Source: Chelonoidis abingdonii (Eukaryota; Chordata; Testudines; Testudinidae). Taken from it: a stretch of 64,000 bases of DNA. The stretch is taken from assembly GCF_003597395.2 (NCBI RefSeq), contig NC_133771.1, positions 130,999,989 through 131,063,988 of the forward strand. Reading direction: 5' to 3'. Below, piece by piece: positions 54,001 through 64,000 of this stretch. The first letter of the stretch is position 1; each line of letters opens with the position of its first letter. A program made the translations under genes and the position numbers. The notes under the pieces are model-generated. The model was not told where the DNA came from, did no database searches, and saw nothing but the letters and a program-made list of their open reading frames with translations.

Positions 54001-57000
54001 CCAGAATTCCAAGGGGCGGGGAGACTGCACGGGAACTATGGGATAGCTATGGAATAGCTACCCACAGTGCAATGCTCCAGAAAAATCGACGCTAGCCTTG
54101 GACCATGGACGCACACCGCCGAATTAATGTGTTTAGTGTGGCTGCGTGCACTCGACTTGATACAATCTGTTTTACAAAACCGGTTTATGTAAAATCGGAA
54201 TAATCCCGTAGTGTAGACGTACCCTAACAGATTTATTTGAAGAAGTGAGGTTTTTTTTATCCACGAAAGCTTATGCCCAAATAAATCTGTTAGTCTTTAA
54301 GGTGTCACTGGACTCCCTGTTGTTTGGGGATATTAAAGGCTCCTAAGTCACTTTTGAAAGTGGAACTTAGATTCCTTGGTCACTGAGGCACTTCTGAAAA
54401 TGTTACTGTAAGTCACCAGCTTGAAAATGTTCACTATCTACACCCTTCCACCTTTATTATACCAAGTTACGTGATTCCCACATTGCTGACAAGCATGAAA
54501 CACATTTTTTTTTTAATTAAAAAGCCTCTAATTAATAATTATAAATATTTTTTGAATTCAGTTTAACCTGTTTGGTCCCAACTAATTGTTACATTAAGGT
54601 TTGTATGCAGTGGTGGTGTTGTAGCAGCTGTGTTGGTCCCAGGATACTAGAGAGACAAGATGGGTGAGGTAATATCTTTGATTGAACCAACTTCTGTTGG
54701 TGAGACAAACTTTCAAGCTTATGCATAGCTGTTCTTCAGACCTGAGTTAAATGGATCAAGAACTGTCTGAGAACTCAAAGTAGTTGTCAATGGGGAGTAA
54801 TTGAAATGGGAGTATTTCTAGTGGGGTTCTGAAGCTATTGGTTCTAGGTCTGGAACTATTCAACATTTCCTTCAATGAGCTAAAAGTAAATATAAAATCA
54901 CTACTGATGAAATTAGCAGATGACACAGATTGGTGGAATGGAAAATAATGATGAAGAGAGGGCAGTGTGAAGGGGCACACTCACCCTGGTGTGCAGGGGA
55001 GGGGGCTAACTAGTTCCTCTGGCCCTGTTCCATGCCAACGAGACACACCTGCAAGGCTTCCTCTGCCTGGAGGAGGAGGAGCTTAAAGGGGGGAAGAAGT
55101 TGCTCTGCCCAGGGATGGCTGGTGACAGAGGAAATCCAGCCAAGGAGGAGATAACTGCAAAACATACTGATCCCATAGCTATCCCGACTGATGGTAAACA
55201 ATATGCACCAGGAAGAGGGGTAGAAGGTAAACCCTGTGAGGGGGCAATAGAATCCGTGGGACTAAGTCCTTAGAGCTGACTCTCTAGGGCTCCCTGAGAG
55301 ACTGGTCCTTGTTCCAGCCAGATCTCTTCCCCATCCCCCCCGCCCCCCTGCAAAAGAAGTGGAGGAACAAGAGCCAAACACTGGCTTGTGGGTGGTGGCC
55401 TGCAGAGAGTTTCCTCCAAAGACTGCCAACGGGGGGTGGGGTGGGGGGAGAAGAGGGGATAAACAAAAGACAGTGGCACATGGGGGGATCATCTAGGGAG
55501 CCTGGGACTGCCCCCATCCTATAGGCATTCAGACTGAGTTATCTGGATTGCTTGGTAAACTGTGCCGATTTAAACAAAAAGCATTTTAATACAGCCAAAG
55601 GCAAAGTTGCACAGCTAGGAACAAGGAATGCATGCTCTACCTACAAAATGGGGGACTGAAACCTGGATTGCAGTGACTCTGAAAAGCATTTAGGGGTCAT
55701 GGTGAACAAGCAGCGGAACATGAGCTACTAGTGTGATGCTGTGGCAAAAAGGACTCATGATCCTTGGAGGTATAAATGGGGAGCAGGGAGTAGAGAGGCT
55801 ATTTTACCTCTGTTCATGGCATTGGTAAGACCCATCCTGGAATACTGTGCACAGTGCTGGGTCCACATTTTAAAAAAGTTTCTTGAAACACTGAAGAGGG
55901 TGCAGAAAGAAGAGCCACAAAAATGATTTGAGGGATGGTGAAAATTTCTTACAGTGAGACTTAGAGTGCAATTGGTCCAGTTTATCAAGAGAAGATTGAA
56001 AGGTCACTTGATTACAATATTTAAGTACTTCCACGGAGAGAAAAAACCAGGTACTAAAGGGCTCTTTACTTTAGTGGAGAGAGGTATAAGGACCACCAAT
56101 GACTAGAAGAATAAACCAGAAAAATTCAAATTGGAAATAAGGCACCAATTTTTAACAATTTAGGCGATTAACCATTGGAACAAACTACAAAGGGAAGTGG
56201 TGGATTCTCCACCTCTTAACATCTTCAAATCAAGGCTAGAAGATAAGGTGTAGTCAATCACAAGTTATTCGGCTCAATACAGAGGTAACTGGGTGAAATT
56301 CTGTGGCCACTAATACACAGGAGGTCAGATTAGATGATCTAATGGTTTCTTCTGGCCTTAAACTCTAAAGAATACAAGAGAAATGAAGATAGTTTTATGG
56401 TTAGAACTTAGGAGATAGTTGTTCTAATTCCAGCTCTTCCACAGACTTATTTTTTGACGTTGGGCAAGTCCCTTTGGCTAAAATGTATAGACATGACCAA
56501 TACAGCGCTACCTTGATATAACGCCACTCGATATAACACAAATTTGGATATAATGTGGAAACGCAGTGCTTGGGGGGTGGGGCTGTGCACTCTGGTGGAT
56601 CAAAGCAAGTTCAATATAATATGGTTTCACCTATAACGTGGTAAGATATTTTGGCTCCCAAGGACAGCGTTATATTGAGGTAGAGGTGTACTTGGAGGTA
56701 TGGGTGTCCATTTGAGAGACACCGTGGGGCCTTTTTTTTTTTTAATTGAGATATACCTATCTCATAGAACGGGAGGGGACCCCGAAAGGTCGAGTCCAGG
56801 CCCCTGCTTTCACTAGCAGGCCCAAGTACTGGTCCCCAGATCCCTAAGTGGCCCCCTCAAGGACTGAACTCACAACCCTGGGTTTAGCAGGCCAACGCTC
56901 AAACCACTTCAGAGGAAGTCAAGAGGAGCTGTGGGTGCTCAGCACCTCTGAAAACCAGGCCCAACGTTTCACAAATTTGGGTACCCAAAATAAGTGGACA

Positions 57001-59981
57001 TTTCTGAAATTTTTGGCCATAATCACTTTGTGCTGCACTTTTCTCATTTGTAAAATCAGGACAAGGATAATTATCTTCCTCACAAGTGACTGTGAGAGAG
57101 AAATCAATGTCTGTAAAGTCATCTGAGATACCTGAATGAAAGGTGCTATGCAAAGGCAAAGTATGAGTAATAATACAAAACTATAATAACGAACACACCT
57201 AAGTGCATGTTAAAAATACTAATTTATGGATTGCCTTTTAAAGTGTTTACCTTCGGGGGTCCCGCAGTGATCCACAGCTAAACCGGACATTTGCTGTTTT
57301 GGGCTGCGCTATAGATTTTGAAAAGTTCAACAGAATTGAAAAGGATTTTTTGTTGGACTTGGATATTAAATTTCATTTATTTGTGTTATGATGCTGCATT
57401 ATGTCTTACATTCCTGAAACAGGATACGGAAATGCATAATGTAATAAGTCACACAGAACCATTTTGACACAGTGCTCATTAAAATAGAATTTATGGAACT
57501 AAGACAGCTGCTGATTTCACCTCCCCTTGCTTAAAAGAACCTTACATCTTGCAGAATGACCCCTTTTTGGAAAGCAGGATAGAAACATGAAGAATCTGCT
57601 GACCTTGGCAGCATCGGACACTGAATCCCAGTTTCCTCCTGCAAGTGCATACTTTCCACTGCCAATCCTGGCTAGTATCTCTTCTGGGGTGTCATCTGGT
57701 CCATTTGCAAAAGGTGTGAATCTGTGAAACAAACATCGTGTTAACTTTAAAAAGATGTATCTTTATGTACTTCAGGTTTTTACGTGTACAATTATAGGGC
57801 CTGATTCTGCAGCCCTAGCTCCCATTGATATCATTAGGCATTTAATCTGTGTAAAGACTGCAGAAACAAGCCCTTAATTTTTATTCAGTATGGTGAGAGT
57901 TTCTCATGGACAAATGCTATACCATCCCCTTGAAATTGTCCTGTGAAGAAAACACAAATGCACCTTTGTTTTCTTCCTGTTTCTTTCTGATTTTTTTTTT
58001 AACTGTATGGGATTTCTCTCCATTTTTTTTTTTTAAACCTTAAAAATTCATGTCTAGTCTACCTTATAGCCAGGGTGATTGGCAAAGTAGTGGAATTATG
58101 ACATAAGAGGCAGGAGGTAAAAGCTCTGATATCTTCTGAGATGAAGAAAGCAGGAAAACAAGCACCTGTGATAGGGTTATGGAAAAGCCTGTCTCCCCAC
58201 CCCTGAGCTATCTCCTCTTTGGAATACAAGAGGTGCCCTGGATCTCAACAGGCTTCTCACCTTTTGAACTTTTATACGGCTGACAGCCTTGAGGAATCCT
58301 GGACCTCCTTAAAAGATGCCAGGGAAGAGCAGTAGTCATTGTCTCAAACCATGTTACAGCAGGTCCTACAAATGTATGAACATTTTGAACAGGTTGGACA
58401 ATTTATGAAGGAGAATCTCCTGCACGCCCAACAAACTCAGGCTCAGGCTCAAAACTACAACAAAGGCACCTGGGAGAGGGTTTTTCAGCTGGGGAGGCTG
58501 CATGCTATTGCTCCTCCCCAGCTCTTGGCCCAATAGCAGGGTCTGTATGAGGTTGTCTGATGGGTATTCAGATTTTCTTTTAAGGATTACATTTTTAAAA
58601 AGCAGTTACCGTAATTAATCTAACGGGTAAGATAAACTGATCACAGATAATGTGTAATCCTTAAAGTCCTTATCTCTTCTTGCTGTACATTGCTGTAAAT
58701 ATGTGGTATTAGTTAAACAGAGACTGCTTTTTTCACAGACCACAGTGAAGTAAGGGACTGTAAGACATTGCTTTAGTTCAGAGCAGAAACTGACTTGATT
58801 TGCAGTGCAGCCCAAACAGGCTTTGCACATTATTCCTGAAGTGTCTAACATATCTAACACAGTTTCTGAACAATTCTAATCACCACTAAATAGCTAGTAT
58901 TTGAAGTGCTGGCATCTTTTTTGTAATGGATGAGGCAAAAGATGTGAGTGACAGATGGACTCAGAGTATGTGTTTTCCATACAAATCTGAGGAAGGAATT
59001 CAAGTTCTTCTTCACTGCTGAACTACAAAGTATCTGGTCTATGTGTTTTAAAGGACATTGCAAAAATTCAACTAGTAATTAGATATGACAAATGGGCACG
59101 GACTCTACGCTGTGGCCAGCCAGCTATTCCTCTACTAGCGCCATAAGAAATTTGACATTTTTAGTTTGCAAGGGGTTTGACAATTTTTGTTTCTGGTTTG
59201 TGTTCTATAATTTCACACTGACTTTCAGATTCAAACCAACTCTTCTTCATTCTCAGCCTTCTCTACCCCTTTCAATTTACCATCATCCTCTTATGTCTGT
59301 CTTTAACCTTAGCCACCGCATCTATACCTCCTTTTCCTTTCTAGTTCCCTCCATCCAGCTCCCCCAGCACTCACTCCTTTTGCTAGTTTGTCCCTTTCTA
59401 CAATCTTACTGCTGGTAGGAGAGCCTTCTTCTTTGTAACTCTTGCCATCAGAAGCAACCTTCCTATTCTATCTGCATCTTGGAGCCTCCATCTATTTTTC
59501 AAATTGCACCTGAAAACACAACTTTTCTCCTTTTCATAGGTGCTCAGATGATGAGCACAGTACAGGAACCTGAATAGAACACACCTTAACATTGAAATTA
59601 ATGAAACCCCTCACATGAATAAAGTGAACAGGATCTGGCTCTTTAATAGAGTATTCCTACATTATACACTTAAGCACTTCAGGAAATTTTATCCTAAGTG
59701 ATGTAGGCATTTAGTAGCTTAAGTCTCACTGAGAATCTATGGTACATAGGCTAAGTGCCTAAATCAGTTCTGAAAGTGCCAGGTTTTTTTTGGTCTGCTG
59801 CAATTGCTTTAATCTCTCAAAATACATTGCATTTGTATTTCTCCACGACTTGTTTATGTCTTTAATCAGTTTTGAAGTACCTGCACCAGAAATCTCGCAC
59901 TTACCCTGCCAACATGGTGTACAACAGGATCCCTAAGCTCCAGATGTCACAGGCTGCGTCATAACCTTGTCGTTTCAGGAC
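50945..59981 (-). CDS. RPS6KA2: RPS6KA2 (RSK3), last four coding exons; gene continues beyond the right edge
   Basis: RSK3 is a Ser/Thr kinase with two kinase domains, activated by ERK and PDK1. Exons at 59981-59905, 57721-57604, 51630-51493 and 51070-50945 join in frame to the last 152 residues: the end of the C-terminal CaMK-like kinase domain (DIWSLG of subdomain IX, and DPHQRLTA), the autoinhibitory helix region, and the tail. The tail keeps the ERK-docking motif LAQRRGMK and the terminal STRL, a PDZ-ligand-like end. Family member is chosen from [21 protein letters not shown] and [16 protein letters not shown], which as I recall them fit RSK3 and not RSK1, RSK2 or RSK4. The preceding exon, ending FVAPE, was not seen up to 64000. 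Confidence 0.96.
51493..51630 (-). CDS. RPS6KA2: RPS6KA2 exon: [20 protein letters not shown]
   Basis: The exon has exactly 46 codons in phase 0, acceptor CTTCAACCACAG, donor GTACACAG. It ends the kinase fold with the subdomain XI Arg in HQRLTA and continues into [20 protein letters not shown], the segment that best identifies the RSK3 paralogue. Confidence 0.97.
52097..54225 (+). mobile_element. DNA transposon with decayed Myb/SANT-like frame, about 2.1 kb
   Basis: The left end gaggcctggtctacactatg and the right end cccgtagtgtagacgtaccc are inverted repeats. Subterminal taaaccgatttc and aaaccggtttatgtaaaatc are also mirrored. The ends clearly interrupt a Penelope-like tail. A second left end of the same family lies at 63901. 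The accessory Myb-like frame suggests a PIF/Harbinger-type element, but no transposase was found and the flanking act/cct is not the usual TWA target, so the superfamily is uncertain. Confidence 0.7.
52455..52769 (+). pseudogene. Myb/SANT-like DNA-binding protein fossil inside the transposon
   Basis: The frame starting at 52455 has [25 protein letters not shown], the first helix and Trp pattern of a Myb/SANT-like (trihelix) domain. After about residue 25 the family-like reading continues in another frame ([20 protein letters not shown]), so a single-base change has shifted it, and a stop follows soon after. Genes of this type are numerous in turtle genomes, by memory. Confidence 0.6.
54600..54750 (+). 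repeat. Dispersed repeat, Penelope-tail-like
   Basis: It starts ggtgttgtagcagctgtgtt-ggtccc, goes through aatatctttgattgaaccaa and ends caagcttatgcatagctgtt-cttcag. It has the same organisation as the Penelope-like tails (gtagccgtgtt...aagctt) but a different sequence, so a related family is likely. Confidence 0.5.
54838..56395 (+). pseudogene. CR1-type LINE copy, interrupted
   Basis: The left part (54838-54957) has [14 protein letters not shown], with the catalytic Asp pair. The right part (from about 55530) has [19 protein letters not shown], then [20 protein letters not shown], and the true CR1 3' end (gatgatctaatggtttcttc-tggccttaaa). The two parts are separated by about 0.57 kb of unrelated sequence, listed separately. 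Confidence 0.85.
54958..55526. mobile_element. Insertion inside the CR1 copy
   Basis: This GC-rich sequence (ggcacactcaccctggtgtg to gggactgcccccatcctat) breaks the CR1 reverse-transcriptase region. Four bases, ggca, occur at both borders (54961 and 55524) and may be a target duplication. The element family is not recognised. Confidence 0.45.
56758..56908 (-). mobile_element. tRNA-derived SINE with CR1-like tail, second copy
   Basis: The complement of ctgaactcacaaccctgggt-ttagcaggccaacgctcaaa gives the same tRNA-like head as the SINE at 7531. The tail side has ggaggggaccccgaaaggtc and aggcccctgctttcactagc, more diverged. Confidence 0.7.
57604..57721 (-). CDS. RPS6KA2: RPS6KA2 exon: [20 protein letters not shown]
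   Basis: The exon has 118 nt, acceptor TTTGTTTCACAG, donor GTCAGCAG (weaker than usual). It encodes the [19 protein letters not shown] segment and [12 protein letters not shown] in the C-terminal kinase lobe. It is phase-compatible on both sides. Confidence 0.96.
57797..57874. repeat. Short palindromic MITE-like element
   Basis: gggcctgattctgcagccc at the left is mirrored by gactgcagaaacaagccc at the right. It lies in an RPS6KA2 intron 76 bp from an exon. Confidence 0.65.
58225..58565 (+). pseudogene. Ty3/gypsy-type integrase C-terminal fossil
   Basis: One plus frame reads [12 protein letters not shown] and GILDLL, the integrase segment near the end of the core domain. Another continues [34 protein letters not shown], then ERVFQLG and, past a stop, QGLYEVV, which matches the GPY/F module. 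Stops and a short deletion make it inactive. No protease, RT or LTR was found beside it. Confidence 0.7.
59905..59981 (-). CDS. RPS6KA2: RPS6KA2 exon: [20 protein letters not shown]
   Basis: The exon has 77 nt, acceptor CTTATGTAG, donor GTAAGTGC. It encodes 25 residues directly after the APE motif, running through DIWSLG to TMLA, and leaves GG to complete Gly in the next exon. The Asp of DIWSLG stabilises the catalytic loop in kinases and is intact. Confidence 0.96.
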
Positions 59982-61147
59982 CTACATAAGGAAATCAAAA
60001 GAGACAAGGTTAATTCATGCTCCTGAATTCTGAACTTTTGAATTTCAGGAAAATGTGGATATTATGGCAGTGATTTATTAACATTTTGTAGAGCTTCCTC
60101 TAGTGTACAGGTGGAATAAGGAGTTGCCCAGGGCAGCAAAACAGTCAGTAATTGTTTGCCTGGGCAACTATCGGATGGAATGGGGGTACATTTACCATTT
60201 TGTTGAAGATAATAAAATCTGTTTAGCTGGTCCTAGACACACAACTCTAAAGAAGCCAAATAAGACGATGGGATGGGAAGGGGGAGTGGGGAAGGTGGAT
60301 TTTAAAGGCAACGAATACAAGCAACTATTCTCACACACGTAGGAAAATATAAATAGTTTGGACAATGTAACAAGTTATAGTCATCCCATGACATGCAAAG
60401 TAATCACAGAAGAAAACAATAATGAGACTGACAGACACATTTCTAGATTTACTATTGCAGCAAATGTGAGTTTCTCTACAGAGCTTGGTTAAAATGATTC
60501 TGGACATTAGGAAACATTCTCATTTACACTAAAGACCTTATACACTGCTCTGTCAGAGTGAAGGGGGCTTACACCAGGTGTATAGTTACGCACACTTAAG
60601 GGATCCCTTTAAGCTGCCAGAACAGTGTAAAAATGGCTGTGGTGTGAACTGGGTTCCAAAGGTTTGACTTTTGAAAAGGGCAGTAAACAAATTTATACCC
60701 AGTTACCAATCCTGTGTGCACAAATCAGGTATTTGTACACACAAATTGCCAGAATGACACATGACCAGTCATTTTCAGATCAATACCCAGTTTGCCCACC
60801 CACTCTCACTAGCTGTGTGCACATCATGCATTTGTACTTATGAACATTGGAAAATAAGGGCCTGAAAACTTCTGAAGTTACAGCAAAGCTCTTACTGCAC
60901 ATGGGAAGATAGTAAAGTAACTGAAGAATTTTTGGGGTCACGCAGCAATATTCATTTTACATCAATAACCCAGTAACTTATGTCTACCAAGTGGTGTGTG
61001 TAGAAGGAGAAACGAAATACTTACTACTACCTAGGCTCTCTTGTGGAACATGATGCATGGGCATTACATTGTATTACACCATGTCATGATACTTATGTGA
61101 CCTAACACAAAAGTCAGAATCATGACCTGCTGGAGTTTTGGAGCATA
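59982..61147. other. RPS6KA2 intron, nothing recognised
   Basis: Ordinary intron sequence upstream of the VLKRQGYD exon. No further RPS6KA2 exon was found up to the right edge. Confidence 0.5.
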
Positions 61148-61278
61148 GGTACTGGAACTAGAGGTGCGGGGGGTGCTGCTGCAGCCCCTGGCTTAAAGTG
61201 TTTTCCATGATATACAGGATATACAGTCTGGTTCACTGCCTCTCAGCACCCCTGCTATAAAAAATTATTCCAGCACCA
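61148..61278 (-). repeat. About 130-bp dispersed repeat, copy 2
   Basis: The reverse complement matches the 29961 copy along its length: both have tgaacYaRactgtaR, a 'cctgtata' core and gcacctctagtt near the end. Confidence 0.7.
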
Positions 61279-61805
61279 CTGTTTTGGAGAGAGTTCCTTT
61301 TGTTTGGTTGGTTTGGTCTTATTCTTGTAAAATTCCTGATACACTTGTCTCAGCCTTTAGTATCAGGATTTTTCATAACAAAGATCTAGAGATCATTAAG
61401 GGCCAGATTCTGCCACCTTTACTTACACTCAGTAGTCAATAGGGCTACACCAGAGGAATGGTGGAATATAATCTGATTCTATGTTTCGTATGTGTAAAAT
61501 AATGTATGGATCGTCTAGGCTTTGCTTTGTAATAGGGAATTGTTACTGGAGTGGTGGGGGTGAGGTGTGGTTTTTTTTGTTTTTTTTTTTGGCTCTGTCT
61601 ATAGTGTTTTTCATGTTGGCTTTTTAAAAATGTACTATTTATAATTGGTGTTTTTTTTTTAAATGAATAAATATTCCTCAAAAGCAAGAAGCAGCAGCTA
61701 TGTGCTAGCTTACAAAGAAAATTTCATACAGCAAGGTTAATTTAAAGTGCAGTTATACCTTGAAAAGTGATTAGACAAAAATGTCACTGTGGTGGTCTAA
61801 CTTTC

Positions 61806-62560
61806 AAAGGATATGTCTACATTAGAAAGAGAGGTCAAGATTAGATCAGGGTTAGCTAACTCCAATTTAAATGAGACCTTGTCTTCAGTGCAGACACAGG
61901 TTGACAGTTTTTACTTTATGCTCCCTGAAGGTTCATTCTGACCAGCTAATGCATTTTTAAAGGTGTAAAGCCCTTTCTGCTACAGCGTATAACATATCTG
62001 TCAAAATGTGTTAGCTAAGGCATTTTTAAACTTTATCTGTTTTTCTATTCTAAGACTCCTGGGTTGGAAGTAACAAAGAATGTTGCAGATTCAGCAAGCT
62101 CAGATTTGAGGGGGAAGAGAAAGCACTTTGTCTTTGTCTGGGCTACGATAAAGATTGTGTTTAGGTCAGGTTTATTTATCTCCTCCCCCACCCCCAGTGT
62201 AGATGAAGAGTAACACTCTACCTCCTAAACTAGAGCTAAAGAAGTTACCCTGCATCTACACTAAGAAAAGTGGCCAAGTTTAGATTGGGCTTAATGAGCA
62301 TATGGTAATATAATCCACACACCTCCTGAATGTGGTGTTCTGTCCCATCTAGTGTCACTGAGACCACTTAGAGAGAGATGAATGAGTCTTTTCTACAGTG
62401 TTAGCTAACAGTCATAAGGCTTTTGCCTCATGCTGTAGAGGCTCATGCACAAAGCTCCAAAGGTCCCAGATTCGATCGCGTCCACTGACGACCAGGGTCT
62501 GTCGGCATTACATTAACAAAGCCAAACTTGACCATTTTCCCTTGTGTAGACAAGTCCTAA
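61806..62560. mobile_element. Possible DNA-transposon remnant
   Basis: aggatatgtctacatt at the left and cttgtgtagacaagtcctaa at the right are weak inverted repeats of the gtctaca type seen in other elements here. Inside, gtagaggctcatgcacaaag and ccagattcgatcgcg look like a degenerate tRNA-like unit at about 62420-62490. Confidence 0.35.
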
Positions 62561-63039
62561 GGTGCTCTGAAGAGATCTGCCCAACTGACTTAATACTGGT
62601 GCAGAACCAGAGTGGGAGCTATGTTCAGTCCTTTGGGCCACATGGACAGCTAGCACAACACAAGGGGCCTGATTCAGATGTCATCTGCAGTGGTGTAAAC
62701 CAGGAGTAACGCCATTCAAGTGAGTGGAGTTACAATGGTGTAAATCTCTCAGGGTGGGGGAAGAATAGGGGATTCCTCATGTTCTGAGAAGGGCCTATAG
62801 CATTCTTACCCTCAGGAGGGAAAGAATAATTAGCTTTTGTATTTGCTTCCCTACTGCTTTAAAAGTGAGTCAGTGTTCTGCTTACATTTTGAGATTGCAG
62901 TTGTTATAGAAGATCAGTTTTTCCCGTGTGATGGGATCACTAGATACAGTGACCTCCCTGGAAAACACTAGGACAGGAAGGAACATTCTGCAACATTTTT
63001 TTTTTCTGTCCTGGAGCCCTAGCACCGATTAGTGATGGT

Positions 63040-63222
63040 TTGTGGTGGATTCTCCAACACTGATAATTTTAAAATCAGGATTGAATGTTTTTCTAAAAGA
63101 TCTGCTCTAGGAATTTTTTTTTTTTTTTGTTGGAGCGGGGTGGAGTTCCCTGGTCTGCGTTCGACAAGAAGTAAGTTTGGATGATCGTAATAGTCCCTTC
63201 TGTCCTTGGAAACTATGAAAAA
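63040..63222 (+). repeat. CR1/L3-type LINE 3' fragment
   Basis: ggtggattctccaacactga, ttttaaaatcaggattgaat-gtttttctaaaa and gatgatcgtaatagtccctt-ctgtcc follow the 3'-end order of CR1-like LINEs. Old and split by a T tract. Confidence 0.6.
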
Positions 63223-63900
63223 AGTGGCTTCAGAAAATCCTGCCTAGGTAAACTTTAGCGAATACCAATGATAAGGCAAAACAATCTCTCCATCTGACGA
63301 TGTGCTGAGTGTGCCTCTGCTACCTTGGAAAAATTACCTTACACAAGACAGTCATGACTTGGGGGCAAATAGAGTAGACAAAAAATTCTAAAGAGTTTAA
63401 AAGTATAGTATATCTGTGTTCAGTATTGACTGTGCTGGCTAGCTACTGCATAATGACAGTTTTAACATCTAGTAAAATAAGAACAGGTACTGGGGTGTGT
63501 TTTAGTTTCCAAAATAACTTTAATAGTTCGTGTCACTGATTTTTACAGCTGCATGAAATAAAATGGAGCAGTTCCAAAGTACCTCAAATAATATATCCAC
63601 TTTGGAGGCCAAAGACCTGGTATTTAGGCAGAAAATCTGCACACTTTTTGGTGCAAAATCTACCCTTGTGCAAGCTTATGCTGTAGGGAATCTGGAAAAA
63701 GTAGATGTGCAATTACTCAGAAAAGACTGTCTGCCAAAAATTCCCTATTGTTCCTGCCACTGGTGATAACAATGGTGGGAGGCTAGTCAGAGCTACTAGG
63801 CATCACTGATGTTTTAAGCATCATGTCCAGGTCTACAGTAACACAGTGATTTAAGTGCCAGCAGCCACCAGCACCTTGTCTATGCTCCAGCTCCCACTGT

Positions 63901-64000
63901 GAGGCCAGGTCTACACTGCGACTTTAAATCGGTTTAATGGCCGATATACCGATTTAACGCTGTATCCGTTCACACGACGTCGTCATTAATATCGAGTTAA
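63901..64000 (+). mobile_element. Left end of a second copy of the 52097-type transposon, cut by the window edge
   Basis: gaggccaggtctacactgcg-actttaaatcggttt matches the 52097 left end position by position, and gatttaacgctgtatccgtt-cacac continues the similarity (ccaatttaacgctgtacctg-tccacac). Confidence 0.8.

Larger units (their letters stand above)
52028..54327. mobile_element. Penelope-like tail pair split by a DNA transposon
   Basis: Left part 52028-52096 (agtatcagggggtagccgtg...ggcaccttaaagact) continues at 54226 (aacagatttatttg) and is followed by the inverted partner (ccacgaaagcttatgcccaa...gtctttaaggtgtcactgg). The intervening 52097-54225 is a later insertion. Confidence 0.75.

Overview
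The window looks like a piece of a turtle (probably cryptodiran) nuclear chromosome. The evidence is vertebrate-type split genes with GT-AG introns, CR1-type LINEs, tRNA-derived SINEs whose tail matches the CR1 3' end (a known tortoise SINE design), many copies of a Penelope-like element tail, and numerous palindromic DNA-transposon remnants. No bacterial genes, CRISPR array, origin or operon is present.

Two protein-coding genes are supported, both on the minus strand. MPC1 (mitochondrial pyruvate carrier 1) is complete: the start codon is at 31270 inside a CpG island and the stop is at 13415. Exons lie at 31270-31200, 18211-18115, 14073-13941 and 13433-13415. Exon 1 and the 18211 exon do not join in frame; a 3n+1-nt exon is needed between them. 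A 4-nt exon at 21708-21705, encoding the missing Ser-Thr, fits exactly and gives a 107-residue protein with Leu79 and Arg97 at their human positions. RPS6KA2 (RSK3) is represented by its last four coding exons at 59981-59905, 57721-57604, 51630-51493 and 51070-50945. They encode the end of the C-terminal kinase domain and the C-tail; the rest of the gene lies beyond the right edge. The same neighbours occur in the same orientation on human 6q27.

Layout: 1-12300 is intergenic, with an LTR-like element, a SINE, a Penelope pair and a direct duplication. 12307-31270 is MPC1, whose introns hold several MITE-like palindromes, a hAT-type element with a clear 8-bp target duplication and another Penelope pair. 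30600-31760 is the CpG-island promoter, with CCAAT and CRE-like sites. 31760-50900 is the intergenic stretch and RPS6KA2 3' flank, with a solo LTR, a Penelope fragment still encoding a GIY-YIG-type domain, a 2.6-kb composite hAT-like element, a CR1 reverse-transcriptase fossil and a 0.9-kb inverted-repeat element. 50945-64000 is the 3' end of RPS6KA2, whose introns hold a 2.1-kb DNA transposon with a decayed Myb/SANT-like frame nested in a Penelope pair, an interrupted CR1, a SINE and a Ty3/gypsy integrase fossil.

The most interesting points are the inferred 4-nt MPC1 microexon, the repeated inverted Penelope tails, and the nested transposon with internal repeats. All family assignments are by reading and memory; no search was run.
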